Positions 16,594-25,809 of a stretch of 64,000 nt of DNA are shown piece after piece. The position numbers and the translations under genes were made by a program. Position 1 is the first letter of the stretch; the number at the start of each line of letters is the position of its first letter. Origin of the DNA: DASWUZ01 sp036401375 (GTDB taxonomy: Bacteria > Acidobacteriota > Terriglobia > Terriglobales > Acidobacteriaceae); NCBI GenBank assembly GCA_036401375.1, contig DASWVB010000019.1:1-64000 (forward strand), read 5' to 3'. The notes under the pieces were generated by a model that had not been told where the DNA came from, did not search any database, and saw nothing but the letters and a program-made list of their open reading frames with translations.

Positions 16594-19296
16594 ATGAAAG
16601 TGTTTCTGCCCACCGTGGTCATGACCGGGGTGCTGGTCTGCTCGACCTCTCTCGCCCAGCTGTCTGCCTCAGGGGGGATCGAGCAGCAGTCAGTGACCCC
16701 CTTGCAGGTACTAAGCCCGGCACAGCAGCGCATCGATGTAGCCAGGCGCCACATCAGCGCTGACCCCAAGCGATTGCAGTCCTACAACGACCTCGCGACG
16801 GCGTACCTGAGCCGGGCGCGAGAGTCGGCAGATCCCCGCTTCCTCAAGGACGCTCAGCAGACGCTCGACCAGAGCCTGGCCATCGACGGGGGCGACTTCA
16901 GTCTGCAGAAAACCCAAGTCGCCATCATGCTCGCCCGCCACCAGTTCACGCAGGCGAAGGTACGAGCGGCCGAACTCAATCGCCGCACACCCGATGACGT
17001 CATGACCTACGGCTACCTCGCAGAAGCGGACTTGGCCCTCGGCGACTACCCCGAAGCCGAAAAGTCAATCCAGTGGATGATGAACATGCTTCCTAACAAC
17101 CGGCCCGCACTGCTGCTGGGAGCCCGGCTGCGCGCCATTTACGGCGACCCGGAGGGCGCCTTGGAGTTCCTCAACCTCGCCTTCAGCCAGGTCCCCGCCG
17201 CTGAGACCGAGGAGCTCGCCTACATCGCCAATCAGATCGCTAGCGTGCAAATCGATGCCGGTAAAGCCGATGCCGCGCAACCCGTCCTCGAGCGCGCCGA
17301 GAAGCTCTTCCCCTACTACTGGTCCACCACCGAGAATCTCGCCCGCGTTCGCATCGCTCAACATCGTCCCAAGGATGCAGTGACACTGCTGACCAGCGCC
17401 GCCCAGATCGACCCTGATCCGCACGAACTCTTCCTGCTGGCCGAAGCCCAGACGGCGGCCGGCCAGTCCCCGCAGGCAAGTACCAGCTACGCGGTGTTCG
17501 AGAGCCGCGCCGGCAACTCGGCTATCCACTACGAGGATGCCGCCTGCGATCTCGTGCTCCTCAAGGCGCGTTCGAGCGCGACTGTCCGGCAGGCGCTAAC
17601 CCTTGCTGAATCTGAGCGGAAGACCCGCCACGATGTTTCCACCCTCGACGCCTACGCCTGGGCACTCCACCAGAACGGAAGGTCCGCGGAGGCGGAAGCA
17701 GTGATCCAGAAGGCCATCGCACTCGGGGCTCAGAGTGCACAAATCTTCAACCACGCCGGCCACATCGCCCGCCAACTGCAGCACTTGACCGAGGCGAGCA
17801 GATACTTCGAGCTCTCGATGCGAGCCGAGCCGACTTCGGACTACGCTTCCGACTCCCGCGACGCAATCGGCCTGCCCGCCAATCCTGCAGGCAGATCAAA
17901 AGCCACCGCGGAACCCACCGCGAGCATGCCGCCCTCGAGTGTAGATATAAAGCCGATCACCGAATCGGCCGCAGCACCCCTCGCCGGTTCGCCAGCGTTT
18001 CCGCCCGCCTTTTCTGCCGTGCCTCTGACGCTGCTCGTACCCCAGGCGACCGGCACAGATCGCATGATCCGCAAGGCGCAGGCCACCCTCGCTTCCAACC
18101 CGAAAGACGCCAGCAGCTACGCTGCGCTCGGCGCGGCCTACCTCCAGCGTGCCCGCGAGACAGGCGATGTGAACGACTACCAGCTTGCAGAAGAGTCCAT
18201 CACCCGGTCACTTGATCTCGATTCTGCGGACTTCTCAGCCGTCGCGCCCCTGCAGACCATGGCAGAGGTCTGCATGGGTGAGCATCGCTTTGACGACGCC
18301 CTCACCTATGCCCAGAAGGCGCTGGCCCTCGGCTCGGGCGACCAGTCGCCCTTCGCGATTATTGGCGATGCAGACGCGGACAAGGGAGAATACGACCGCG
18401 CCGAAGCAGACTACGCCCGTCTTGCGATCGGCAGCTCCGAAGCTGTGGCACGCACCGCTTACGCCAGAGACAGCCGCGTCTCCTACCTCAAGTTCATCTC
18501 CGGCGACACATCCGGCGCACTCCGGCTGATGAAAGTTGCGGTCTCTGAGGGTGTCGCGGCCGAACTGCCCCGGGAAAACCTGGCCTGGCTTTACTATGAG
18601 CTGGGTGAATACGCGACCCAGGCAGGGGACATCGCAAGTGCCGATTCCGCCTATCTCGCCGCGCTTGGGACCCACCCGGGAGACTACCGCGCGCTCGCCG
18701 CACTCGCCAGATTACGCAGCAACGAGGGGCGGTACCAGGAGGCGGTAGTCCTCTATGAGAAGGCGATCGCCGTCGTCCCTATGCCCATCTTCGTCGCGGA
18801 ACTGGGCGACCTTTATGCGAAGATGGGCAACGAGACCGAGGCGAGAAAGCAATATCAGCTGGTCGAATACATCGGCTTGCTGGGTCACATCAACCAGGTC
18901 CTTCACAATCGCGACCTGGCCCTCTTCTACGCAGATCACGACATCAAGCTTGACGTGGCTCTGGAGCTGGCGCACAAGGAGTTTGAAGTCCGCCACGATA
19001 TCTATACCTGGGACGCTCTCGCCTGGGCCCTCTTTAAGAACGGACGATTCGGCGAGGCAGCGAAGGCAAGCGAAAGGGCACTTCAGAGCGGGACACGCGA
19101 CCCACTTCTTCTCTATCATGCAGGCATGATCGCGGAGAAGCTGGGCAAGTCCGACGAGGCCCGGAAAGAACTTAAAGAAGCGCTGGTGATCAATCCCCAC
19201 TTTCACATGATCTACGCGGATCGGGCCCAACAGCAGCTCTCCCTGCTGGAGTCCCGGGCGTCCAGCGGTCCCGCCGAGGAGAGCCATGCCCCGTAG
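16594..19296 (+). CDS. Secreted tetratricopeptide repeat (TPR) protein
   Basis: About 900 residues with an N-terminal signal peptide (VFLPTVVMTGVLVCSTSLA). The body is a chain of TPR units in two blocks (about residues 50-440 and 490-890) separated by a proline/alanine/serine-rich linker. Both blocks open with the same LASNPKDASSYAALGAAYL-type segment (SADPKRLQSYNDLATAYL in the first), so the protein is an internal duplication. TPR arrays bind partner proteins, here probably at the envelope. The ATG at 16594 has GAGG seven bases upstream. It overlaps the transporter gene by 11 bases, so the two are co-translated. Confidence 0.88.
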   Translation: MKVFLPTVVMTGVLVCSTSLAQLSASGGIEQQSVTPLQVLSPAQQRIDVARRHISADPKRLQSYNDLATAYLSRARESADPRFLKDAQQTLDQSLAIDGGDFSLQKTQVAIMLARHQFTQAKVRAAELNRRTPDDVMTYGYLAEADLALGDYPEAEKSIQWMMNMLPNNRPALLLGARLRAIYGDPEGALEFLNLAFSQVPAAETEELAYIANQIASVQIDAGKADAAQPVLERAEKLFPYYWSTTENLARVRIAQHRPKDAVTLLTSAAQIDPDPHELFLLAEAQTAAGQSPQASTSYAVFESRAGNSAIHYEDAACDLVLLKARSSATVRQALTLAESERKTRHDVSTLDAYAWALHQNGRSAEAEAVIQKAIALGAQSAQIFNHAGHIARQLQHLTEASRYFELSMRAEPTSDYASDSRDAIGLPANPAGRSKATAEPTASMPPSSVDIKPITESAAAPLAGSPAFPPAFSAVPLTLLVPQATGTDRMIRKAQATLASNPKDASSYAALGAAYLQRARETGDVNDYQLAEESITRSLDLDSADFSAVAPLQTMAEVCMGEHRFDDALTYAQKALALGSGDQSPFAIIGDADADKGEYDRAEADYARLAIGSSEAVARTAYARDSRVSYLKFISGDTSGALRLMKVAVSEGVAAELPRENLAWLYYELGEYATQAGDIASADSAYLAALGTHPGDYRALAALARLRSNEGRYQEAVVLYEKAIAVVPMPIFVAELGDLYAKMGNETEARKQYQLVEYIGLLGHINQVLHNRDLALFYADHDIKLDVALELAHKEFEVRHDIYTWDALAWALFKNGRFGEAAKASERALQSGTRDPLLLYHAGMIAEKLGKSDEARKELKEALVINPHFHMIYADRAQQQLSLLESRASSGPAEESHAP

Positions 19297-21814
19297 ACGC
19301 GCTCGCATACTGCTCCTGTTGATGTTGACTCTGCTGCTTTCGAAGGCGGCATCCGCGCACCCCATGGGCAACTTTAGCGTCAATCATTACTCGAAGATCA
19401 GCCTTGAGCAGCAAGCCATCCGCATCGAATACCTCATCGACCTCGCAGAGATTCCCACTTATCAGGAGCTTCAGCAGGGCAACATCAAAGCGGATGCCGC
19501 TGACGCCGTAGTGACCCGTTACATCGCCTCACGGGGCGCTGAACTCGGACGCGGCCTCACTCTCACACTGGACGGCCGTCAACTTCCGTTGCGGCTCCAG
19601 GCGAGCCAGGTCATCTTTCCTCCCGGAGCCGGCGGTCTGCCGACCATGAAGATGGGCTTCGTCTTCGAGGCCTCCTATCCAGCCGAGGCAAACCGCAAGG
19701 CTGCGTCACTGCGCTACTCCGACGCCAATTATGAGGGTCACACGGGATGGAAGGAGATCATCGCCGTTGCCCCCGCCGGGTCCTTGCTCAGCAGCTCGGT
19801 TCCGGCTGCTGATCGCAGCGCGGAGCTCAGCAACTATCCCACAGACTTGCTCAGCAGCCCGCCTCAGGTGCTCGACGCCACACTGCAAGCGACTCTGCCT
19901 GCCATCGCGAACGCTCCACTCGTGGGTGGCGCCGGAACCAAGGCAGCAACACGCAACCTTGGTCCCGGTGCGGGGGGCGCGGCCATGGATCCTGCAAAGC
20001 AGCAGGACCGCTCCCTCGCTGCCAGAACAACGGCAGCAAACTCTGTGGCGCGTCTCGCCAAGCCTGTCTCGGACAGAGCGATCATCCAGCCATCGATACA
20101 CACTGCCCAGCCGTATGACAGCGCAGCGACCCGGGCTGCCCAATCGAGCTTCTCCGCAATGCATCTAAAAGCGAATGAGCAACTCACGCCGCGGAGCAGG
20201 TTCACCGAATTGATCACCGAGCAGAACCTGAGCCCCTGGTTCCTGTTCACGGCAGCGTTCATCGCCATGGGCCTTGGAGCCCTGCACGCGCTGGAGCCGG
20301 GACACGGCAAGACCATCGTAGGCGCCTACCTCGTTGGCTCCCGCGGCACCGCCCGTCACGCCGTTCTGCTCGGCCTGATCGTGACCCTCTCGCATACCGC
20401 GGGAGTCTTTGCCCTCGGGGTCATTACGCTCTACGCCTCGCACTACATCGTGCCCGAACAGCTATACCCCTGGCTGGGTGTTTTCTCGGGCATCACAATC
20501 GCGGCGCTCGGCTGTTACATGCTCCTGCGCCGCCTGGCTGGCACCGCCGTCGACCACTCCCATGCGCCCGGCGCGACCCACACGCACTGGTACTCGAAGG
20601 CCACCACGGATGAGGCCTTAGAAGACACAGAGGGCGCGCTCCAGGCGAAGACCGCGGGACCCGTAAGCCTGACTCAACTCTTCACGCTCGGCATCACTGG
20701 CGGAATCATCCCCTGCCCGGCGGCTCTCATCGTGCTGCTCAGCGCGTTTGCCCTTCACCGCGTTGGACTGGGCTTCTTCCTGATCGTGGCCTTTAGCCTC
20801 GGCCTCGCCGCCGTGCTCATCGGCTTTGGAATGCTCATGGTCTCAGCGCGCCGCTTCATGACGCGCCTGCAGGTCGATGGGCCTCTGACCAAGCGCTGGC
20901 TACCCGCTGCATCAGCATGCTTCATCACCATCCTGGGGATGGTCCTGGCCTTTCAGGCCTTCGCTGCCACCCGCTTTAACGTGCATATGCTTTCGAAGGA
21001 GAAGCTCGGACCGCTGCTCTTCGTCACTGGCCTGGGATTAATCCTTGGCATGCGCCACTCTACTGACGCGGATCATGTCGTTGCCATTTCGACCATCGTG
21101 ACCCGCCAGCGCGGTATTCGCAATGCTGCCTTCATTGGCTCCGTCTGGGGATTGGGACACACCATCACAATCTTTGTCGTCGGGGCGCTGATCATCCTCT
21201 TCGGAGTGGAGATTCCGCCGCGGGTTGGGCTCTCAATGGAGTTCTGCGTCGCCATAATGCTCGTCCTGCTGGGAGTGCTCAACCTGACCGGAGTAATGCA
21301 AAAACTCACCACCCGGTGGACGAGGACGCCACTCCCGGGGACACCCGCCCTGACGGATCGGACTGGCCTTGAAGCCACCTTAAGCGACCAGAGTGCAGCT
21401 GCAAAGGTGTCGAGTGCTTACGCGACGGAGAGCACATTGACCACAAGGCTGCTGGATCGCACCGTCGGGCGCTTTGGCTTCTACCAGTTCGTGCGGCCGC
21501 TGGTGATTGGCCTCGTCCACGGACTGGCCGGCTCAGCAGCGGTTGCGCTCCTGGTCCTCTCGACCATTCACAGCCCCCTCTGGGCGACCTTCTACCTGCT
21601 CATCTTCGGCGCTGGAACCATGCTCGGTATGATGTGCATGACGGCCGCAATGGCCGTGCCGCTCTCCTATGCCGGCGACCGGTTTAGTCGACTGAGCCGC
21701 TATATGGGCGTCGCTTCGGGAATGGTGAGCCTCTGCTTCGGCTCGTTTCTCGTCTACCAGCTAGGCTACGTGGGAGGCCTCTTCACCAGTCATCCCGAGT
21801 GGACCCCGCGATGA
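19286..21814 (+). CDS. Two-domain nickel/cobalt transporter (RcnA/NicO fused to a second NicO domain)
   Basis: 842 residues with a signal-like N-terminus, an extracytoplasmic domain of about 290 residues, and then a first RcnA/NicO membrane domain with LHALEPGHGKT (near residue 335) and a His-rich loop (DHSHAPGATHTH). It also has LGITGGIIPCPAALIVLLSAF. A second membrane domain carries GMRHSTDADHVVAISTI, the metal-selective HxxxDH signature of NiCoT/NicO proteins. Both signatures being in one chain is unusual; the family normally has one. Known family members move Ni2+ or Co2+ across the inner membrane, for export (RcnA) or uptake (HoxN). Direction here is not known. It is translated with the TPR gene. 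Confidence 0.85.
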   Translation: MPRRRARILLLLMLTLLLSKAASAHPMGNFSVNHYSKISLEQQAIRIEYLIDLAEIPTYQELQQGNIKADAADAVVTRYIASRGAELGRGLTLTLDGRQLPLRLQASQVIFPPGAGGLPTMKMGFVFEASYPAEANRKAASLRYSDANYEGHTGWKEIIAVAPAGSLLSSSVPAADRSAELSNYPTDLLSSPPQVLDATLQATLPAIANAPLVGGAGTKAATRNLGPGAGGAAMDPAKQQDRSLAARTTAANSVARLAKPVSDRAIIQPSIHTAQPYDSAATRAAQSSFSAMHLKANEQLTPRSRFTELITEQNLSPWFLFTAAFIAMGLGALHALEPGHGKTIVGAYLVGSRGTARHAVLLGLIVTLSHTAGVFALGVITLYASHYIVPEQLYPWLGVFSGITIAALGCYMLLRRLAGTAVDHSHAPGATHTHWYSKATTDEALEDTEGALQAKTAGPVSLTQLFTLGITGGIIPCPAALIVLLSAFALHRVGLGFFLIVAFSLGLAAVLIGFGMLMVSARRFMTRLQVDGPLTKRWLPAASACFITILGMVLAFQAFAATRFNVHMLSKEKLGPLLFVTGLGLILGMRHSTDADHVVAISTIVTRQRGIRNAAFIGSVWGLGHTITIFVVGALIILFGVEIPPRVGLSMEFCVAIMLVLLGVLNLTGVMQKLTTRWTRTPLPGTPALTDRTGLEATLSDQSAAAKVSSAYATESTLTTRLLDRTVGRFGFYQFVRPLVIGLVHGLAGSAAVALLVLSTIHSPLWATFYLLIFGAGTMLGMMCMTAAMAVPLSYAGDRFSRLSRYMGVASGMVSLCFGSFLVYQLGYVGGLFTSHPEWTPR

Positions 21815-21876
21815 CATCTCCCGGCAGGAGCCACGTGAGTCGCTGGCCGGGCCGATCTGCTAATGAAGCCAGCAAG

Positions 21877-24099
21877 TCAGTCCAGCCGAGGATTACCAGG
21901 CGACGAGACGGCTTCCGGCGTGCCTCCATAGGTCTTCAGCTTAAGCAACTTCCCGTACGGCTTGCTTGCCCACTGCTCAGCCGCACTTCGAATCTCCTTC
22001 GTCACCGCGGAGTTTTTCGACTCATCATCAGGAACAAATAGTCTGCTGCCGGTCGGGTCCTTGGAATAGACCGCAAGTGAACGCTCGATCGCTTCCTTTG
22101 CTCCGGAATCGAGTTCAAGGCCAAAATGCCCTGCCACAAGCGCGATAGTGTCCGCTCTCAGATCGACGTAGTCAACCACCATCATCTGCTGGTCGAAGCT
22201 GTCCAAGGCAGCCTGCATGAAGCGGCCAAGCACACGCGCGCAGAACTCCTCATCTGATCCGCTGACTGCATCAAATCCCTCGAAGCCGAGACCTATCCGC
22301 TCCGGATGCTCCTTCCACTGCATCCACCCCGGCGGCGTCGCCAGGCACGAGACCATCACCTGCTCCGGATTGCGAATCACGATCACCATCGGCACATCCG
22401 GCCAGAGCCTACGGAACTGCGCGATATCGAGCACATTCCAACTCGTCAGCTTGAAAATGGCAGGCGGCGGCGGTGTTCCATGCCCGCAGAATACGTCTAC
22501 AATCCCCCGCAATGCTCCCGCATCAGCGGAGCGCTCCAACGCCGTAATGGCCTGGTTCACCGGCTCCGCCTCGGAGATGACCATTGCTTGGCCGGTGCTG
22601 CGCAACGCATTCGACACAAGCGTCGAGCCACAACGCGAGATATGGAATACAAATCCAGCCGGCCGCCGAGCACCTGCGGGCTGTGGAACGGGCGTCCGTC
22701 GCCGCTCCACAGCCCGCTGGCTCGCCTGAGACCGCCGCACCGCTTGGCGGTAGAACGGCTCCTCGAGCGAACGCTCGCCGAAGAACTGCCAGGTCACCAT
22801 TCCCTTCTTTGAATCGTAGTCGATCGGCAGCCAGCCAGTCATGTCCGCGTTCAAAGCTGGCGCTCGGCTCGCCTGCCTCCGTCCGGCCACAAAGAGCAGG
22901 TTCATCTCCTCGAGATCCCGGCAGAAGGCCACCTTCTCCTCATCAGCCAGGTCAGTTGGCAGGTCGGATGGGCGGAAGACCTCATGCTCCAGCACAAACT
23001 GGCAGCTGGTGTCGAGCTTGAGCGGCAAAGTCAAGGAGACCTCCCGCCACATCAGCCGTATCGATTCCGCATCGCGGTCAATGCCCAGCACGATGCCGGA
23101 GCGCTTCCTCAGACGCGTTTCGAGCTCGATGGAAGAAGGCCCGGCGCGTGGTTGAAGCAGGCGATTGGTTGTGAGATTATCCCGCCCACGGGTAAAAAGC
23201 CGGGCCACCTCACCGAACGCGCTCTCCGGCTGCATGTTCTCGGGCAGTTGCTTTAGAAGCTCCATAGACTGCTGAATCGCCGCCTGCTTTACAGTCGGAT
23301 CCCAGGAGAAACCCGCCGGCAGCGCTTTGCGCAGCCCAGGCATGCCCTGCGCAGCGCTGGCCAGTGCTACGCTGAGCAGATCAAGCTGCGTGAGCACCTG
23401 GAAGCCAACCGTGATATGGCAGGATACTGTTCGCAGTTCGCCCTGCGCGGCGTGTTGATGCCCCCGCGGCAGATAGAGCAGGTCGCCTGCCCGGAGCATG
23501 AAGTCTTCGGTGAGATTGGCGTCCTCCGGAGCAGAGGGGTTGGGGAGCCGGTACCTCTTCTGGTATGCCTTCGATTCGCCGCGAAGCTGCGGCAGGTTCT
23601 CGAGCGGGTCGGGATAAACCGAATCGAAGAGCTGCCAGCGCTTTTGCCCAGCAATCTGCAAGACCAGCACGTCGTGCGTATCGACGTGCTTGCCCAGCGC
23701 TTTGCCGTCTCCAGGGGTCAGATACATATTCATGTTGACCGTGCAGCTGAAGCGCTGCTCCAGCGCCGCCCTGGTGCGTGCCAATGCCGGGGAGAAACGC
23801 TGGATCGCATTGATGCGCAGGGAGGAGCCCTGGCGAACAGCCCGCACGGTTCCTTCGACGCCGCCGGCAGTTTGAGGACGTCCTCCTCCGCTTAGGACCT
23901 CTATATTGCCCCGTCGACGGGCGGCTGCATGCAAAACGTAATCAAGATCGCTGTCCCGCAGCAGGCTGGAGTAGTAGTTTGCGTCCTGTCGATGGAGCAG
24001 CAGAGGCTTTTGTCCCCAATGCTCCGCCAGAAAGAACTCAAGGCTCACGGGGGCAAGCAGCCAGTCCAACACATTCAGCTCAGATTCAGGGGCTCTCAT
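21877..24099 (-). CDS. JmjC-type oxygenase fused to a sulfotransferase domain
   Basis: 740 residues. Residues about 1-250 match the ROXA/NO66-like JmjC family of Fe(II)/2-oxoglutarate oxygenases: HVD (138-140) gives the HxD pair and PRGHQH (His about 216) the distal histidine, around VLQIAGQKRWQLF. From about residue 500 the frame has GFVFHISRCGSTLVSNAL, the phosphosulfate-binding loop of sulfotransferases, with VIVIRNPEQVMVSC downstream (3'-phosphate contacts). ROXA-like enzymes hydroxylate ribosomal proteins; this long C-terminal addition is not part of that family. It is divergent from the cysteine-rich peptide gene at 24424. It may act on the peptide or on an unrelated protein. Confidence 0.8.
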   Translation of the reverse strand: MRAPESELNVLDWLLAPVSLEFFLAEHWGQKPLLLHRQDANYYSSLLRDSDLDYVLHAAARRRGNIEVLSGGGRPQTAGGVEGTVRAVRQGSSLRINAIQRFSPALARTRAALEQRFSCTVNMNMYLTPGDGKALGKHVDTHDVLVLQIAGQKRWQLFDSVYPDPLENLPQLRGESKAYQKRYRLPNPSAPEDANLTEDFMLRAGDLLYLPRGHQHAAQGELRTVSCHITVGFQVLTQLDLLSVALASAAQGMPGLRKALPAGFSWDPTVKQAAIQQSMELLKQLPENMQPESAFGEVARLFTRGRDNLTTNRLLQPRAGPSSIELETRLRKRSGIVLGIDRDAESIRLMWREVSLTLPLKLDTSCQFVLEHEVFRPSDLPTDLADEEKVAFCRDLEEMNLLFVAGRRQASRAPALNADMTGWLPIDYDSKKGMVTWQFFGERSLEEPFYRQAVRRSQASQRAVERRRTPVPQPAGARRPAGFVFHISRCGSTLVSNALRSTGQAMVISEAEPVNQAITALERSADAGALRGIVDVFCGHGTPPPPAIFKLTSWNVLDIAQFRRLWPDVPMVIVIRNPEQVMVSCLATPPGWMQWKEHPERIGLGFEGFDAVSGSDEEFCARVLGRFMQAALDSFDQQMMVVDYVDLRADTIALVAGHFGLELDSGAKEAIERSLAVYSKDPTGSRLFVPDDESKNSAVTKEIRSAAEQWASKPYGKLLKLKTYGGTPEAVSSPGNPRLD

Positions 24100-24423
24100 G
24101 TTTTAATCAGCTAAGTCCATGAGGTGCACTTGCAGATATGCGGATCATCCCCGAGGCCGCCTCGACTGTCAAGTTCAGAGCCTGCAATTTAGCATCGGCC
24201 GCAACGCACATTTTCTTTTAGCCCTCGATCCGCATCGCAACTCCTTCTCAGGCCGGATTTTACGGGCGCAAACCGGCGCCCGCAACCCGGCCGGCTAGCT
24301 ATTGCGGCCTTGACACCGGAGGGCATTGACGTTAAGTTTCTGCGGTATAAGAAAGCACTCTCCGTTCGTTGGATTCTATCCTCCCACCCGCATCAACAGC
24401 TGTGATCTACAGGCGGTGCCAAG
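24100..24423. other. Intergenic region upstream of the peptide gene, 324 bp
   Basis: A small hairpin GGGCGC/GCGCCC (24264-24269, 24276-24281) and a candidate promoter TTGACA (24310-24315) with TAAGTT 17 bases later (24333-24338) precede the ATG at 24424. The -10 is poor, so this is a guess. No gene is seen in the region. Confidence 0.35.
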
Positions 24424-24807
24424 ATGTTCAAGAGGCTGAGTTTCCTTCAACCGGAGAGCGCCACGCCGCAGTTCCAGCGTCCGATTCTCGACGATGGCGA
24501 CGGACGCAGACCTCCTCCGAACAATCCCGGCTATGACTCCGACGCAACCGACGCAATAGGAAACGACGCTACCACCGATGCTGCCGACTATGACGGCCCC
24601 TGGAACGACGGGACCGACAACGACGCCTTCAGCTTCCTCCCGGACAGCACCGGCGCGGATGGCACAATCGATTCTGATTGCTCCGACAGCTGCGATAGCT
24701 GTGATAGCTGCTGCTCGTGCGGGGAGGGCTTTACTGAAAATCCGAGACCCTGCAGCTGCAGTTGCGGTGGATGCAGCTGCGGCGGATGCGACTCGTACTA
24801 CGAGTGA
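24424..24807 (+). CDS. Cysteine-rich candidate RiPP (TOMM) precursor peptide
   Basis: 127 residues. The N-terminal 80 residues are acidic and rich in Asp and Asn and have no cysteine. The last 42 residues hold 12 cysteines interspersed with Ser and Gly, such as DSCDSCDSCCSCGEG and SCSCGGCSCGGC (first Cys at about residue 86). This leader/core split, with Cys- and Ser-rich Gly-containing repeats, is typical of substrates of YcaO cyclodehydratases, which turn Cys and Ser into thiazol(in)es and oxazol(in)es. A YcaO, an E1-like partner and a dehydrogenase are encoded 5-10 kb downstream on the same strand. It could alternatively be a metal-binding peptide. No close family is recognised. Confidence 0.75.
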   Translation: MFKRLSFLQPESATPQFQRPILDDGDGRRPPPNNPGYDSDATDAIGNDATTDAADYDGPWNDGTDNDAFSFLPDSTGADGTIDSDCSDSCDSCDSCCSCGEGFTENPRPCSCSCGGCSCGGCDSYYE

Positions 24808-24832
24808 CCCAGCGAACTGCCGGGTGAGGTGG

Positions 24833-25789
24833 ATGATGAGCGATGAACTGAAGTGCAGTCGAAGGCAGATGCTACTCGGAGCGATGGCTACTCTCGCAGT
24901 CAGCAGTCTTCCCGTGCTGGAGGCGCAGGCGCAGATACAGGTCACCAGGTGGCCAACCCAGGGTATCGGGTCCTCAGACCCTCGATTCAAAGCTCTGCTC
25001 GATGCCCACTTCCCTGGATATGACAGCTCTCCGGCCCTCAGCGCCCTGTTGCCGCATACCAGGATCTTCCAGAACATAACCGGAAAGCATGTCCGTGCAC
25101 TTGCGGTCGACTGGGAGATTCCGTCCAAAAAGGGCGCCACGCACAGCCACACTTCTCACTACCTGTCACAGAGCCGCCGCAAGCTCGACACCCGCCCGGG
25201 CTTCGCTCACGCGGGCCGGGCACTGAGCGGCAGGCGAACCGTCCTTCGCGCCGGCGACTACTTCGTCATCACCCCCTTGTTCCTGTATTCCAGTCTCGCC
25301 TACAACATGCTCAGCAAGGGAGGACACCTTGAAAGCCTTGCTGGGCAGGTACTGTCGTCTAGACGTAAGTTCGCTAAACACCTGCTGCATACTCCGTCCG
25401 GGATGACCAGCAGTGCGACCATACGATCGATGATCTTTCCCCATGCACAGCTTTCGACCACGGCTACAGATCAGCTCGATGCAAGTCTGCAGCGACGCTT
25501 TTTCGCGCGCAGCCGCGCTGAGAAGGATGAGGCAGCCTTCATCCTGCAGCTGCTGCAGCAGGGTCAGAAAAGGCCTGAGATTCGGAACGCCCTTCGTACC
25601 CACGTCCAGCAGGCGATACCAAAGCCCACCACCGGGCACCCAAGAGTCTACGCGAAGGCCAGGCAGGCGTATGCGCGCAGACTGCTGAAAGTCATCAAGA
25701 CACATCCTCTGCCGGTTGCGCAGAAGATGCTGCAGGCAATTGTCAACGTGCCCGAGATGAAGGTGAACGTCGCGACCGTAAAACTCTGA
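24833..25789 (+). CDS. Secreted protein of unknown function, Tat-like signal
   Basis: About 318 residues. The N-terminus KCSRRQMLLGAMATLAVSS has the twin-arginine pattern followed by a hydrophobic stretch and LEAQAQ as a possible cleavage site. The start is the ATG at 24833 or 24836, with GAGG just upstream. The segment FKALLDAHFPGYDSS ... HTRIFQNITGKHVRAL matches that of the next gene (FETLLDRYYPG ... ILENTSGVPVRA), so the two are paralogues. The C-terminal third is Lys/Arg-rich. Position right after the peptide gene links it to that locus, for example in export, immunity or processing, but no domain is recognised. Confidence 0.6.
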   Translation: MMSDELKCSRRQMLLGAMATLAVSSLPVLEAQAQIQVTRWPTQGIGSSDPRFKALLDAHFPGYDSSPALSALLPHTRIFQNITGKHVRALAVDWEIPSKKGATHSHTSHYLSQSRRKLDTRPGFAHAGRALSGRRTVLRAGDYFVITPLFLYSSLAYNMLSKGGHLESLAGQVLSSRRKFAKHLLHTPSGMTSSATIRSMIFPHAQLSTTATDQLDASLQRRFFARSRAEKDEAAFILQLLQQGQKRPEIRNALRTHVQQAIPKPTTGHPRVYAKARQAYARRLLKVIKTHPLPVAQKMLQAIVNVPEMKVNVATVKL

Positions 25790-25809
25790 CGGTGCACTGG
25801 AGAGTCATC

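Noticed and set aside
24578..24832. Extended N-terminus of the secreted protein at 24833
   Set aside because: It overlaps the Cys-rich peptide gene in another frame and would bury the Tat-like signal.
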